Shown: positions 32,519 to 32,652 of the stretch, piece by piece
Numbering within the stretch: the stretch's first letter is position 1
Layout: the number at the start of each line of letters is the position of its first letter
Source of the DNA: PNAI01 sp964575715
GTDB lineage: Bacteria > Pseudomonadota > Alphaproteobacteria > Rhizobiales > Xanthobacteraceae
Assembly: GCA_964575715.1 (NCBI GenBank)
Contig: CAZNSG010000097.1
Location: 1 to 32,652, forward strand
Reading direction: 5' to 3'
Length of the DNA stretch: 32,652 nt
The notes under the pieces: generated by a model
Database searches by the model: none
Told to the model about the DNA's origin: nothing
What the model saw: only the letters and a program-made list of their open reading frames with translations
Program-made: the position numbers and the translations under genes

Positions 32519-32652
32519 CAGCCTGTCGGACTGAGTTCCACAGCCACGGGCGTGATGTGTTTTTGACGGCATCCGTGCGCAGCAGGCGCCTGATCGCGTT
32601 TATTGCGACTTGCGCGCGCCCTGTCCGAGCCATGATGCTCCTGTTTTTGGCG

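Noticed and set aside
32519..32652. Possible IS end (CAGCCTGTCGGACT) with an 81-codon minus frame
   Set aside because: The window ends before a second inverted repeat or a transposase motif could be seen, and part of the frame is the dispersed repeat.

Overview
The window looks like a chromosomal segment from an alphaproteobacterium of the order Hyphomicrobiales (Rhizobiales), most likely near Bradyrhizobium/Xanthobacteraceae. The reasons are a gcrA cell-cycle regulator with GANTC and DnaA-box-like sites upstream, a SAM-II riboswitch in front of metZ, OpgC, the short-integrase and DUF3768 families, and many GC-rich dispersed palindromes of the rhizobial type. Species cannot be named from the sequence alone.

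Region 1 (about 1-7258) is accessory DNA. It holds an HNH restriction-type endonuclease, two tyrosine recombinases overlapping by one base, two small overlapping HTH (excisionase-like) genes that precede them, a gene of unknown function and a DUF4102-type integrase. It ends against a glycosyltransferase gene that keeps only its C-terminal part (7259-7762), which marks the island/chromosome junction.

Region 2 (7259-12855) is mostly chromosomal: a SCO1/SenC copper chaperone, a small membrane protein, an SDR oxidoreductase with a partner of unknown function, and a CocE/NonD-type hydrolase. Between the small membrane protein and the SDR lies a nest of repeats, including a 250-bp MITE with 21-bp perfect terminal inverted repeats and a target duplication.

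Region 3 (about 12930-20280) is a hotspot around tRNA-Gly(UCC). On the 3' side of the tRNA lie an N-terminal relic of a TOTE-type primase protein and an AAA/DUF4143 ATPase gene broken by one TGA. On the 5' side is a candidate 5.1-kb integrated element, bounded by the complete tRNA and a 37-bp copy of its 5' half, with matching 20-bp repeats inside both ends. Its contents are a short tyrosine integrase, an IS3 relic abutting a DUF3768 relic, a CheY-like response regulator, an outer-membrane-type protein and a Crp/Fnr regulator.

Region 4 (20548-32342) is a core block: dcd, metZ, an opgC-SGNH-SGNH operon with 4-base overlaps, apaG, an L,D-transpeptidase, hslO, a vapBC toxin-antitoxin pair, argD-argF (4-base overlap) and gcrA. 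It covers methionine synthesis under SAM control, arginine synthesis, envelope/glucan modification, redox chaperoning and cell-cycle transcription. The last 300 bases are dispersed palindromes and unassigned sequence.
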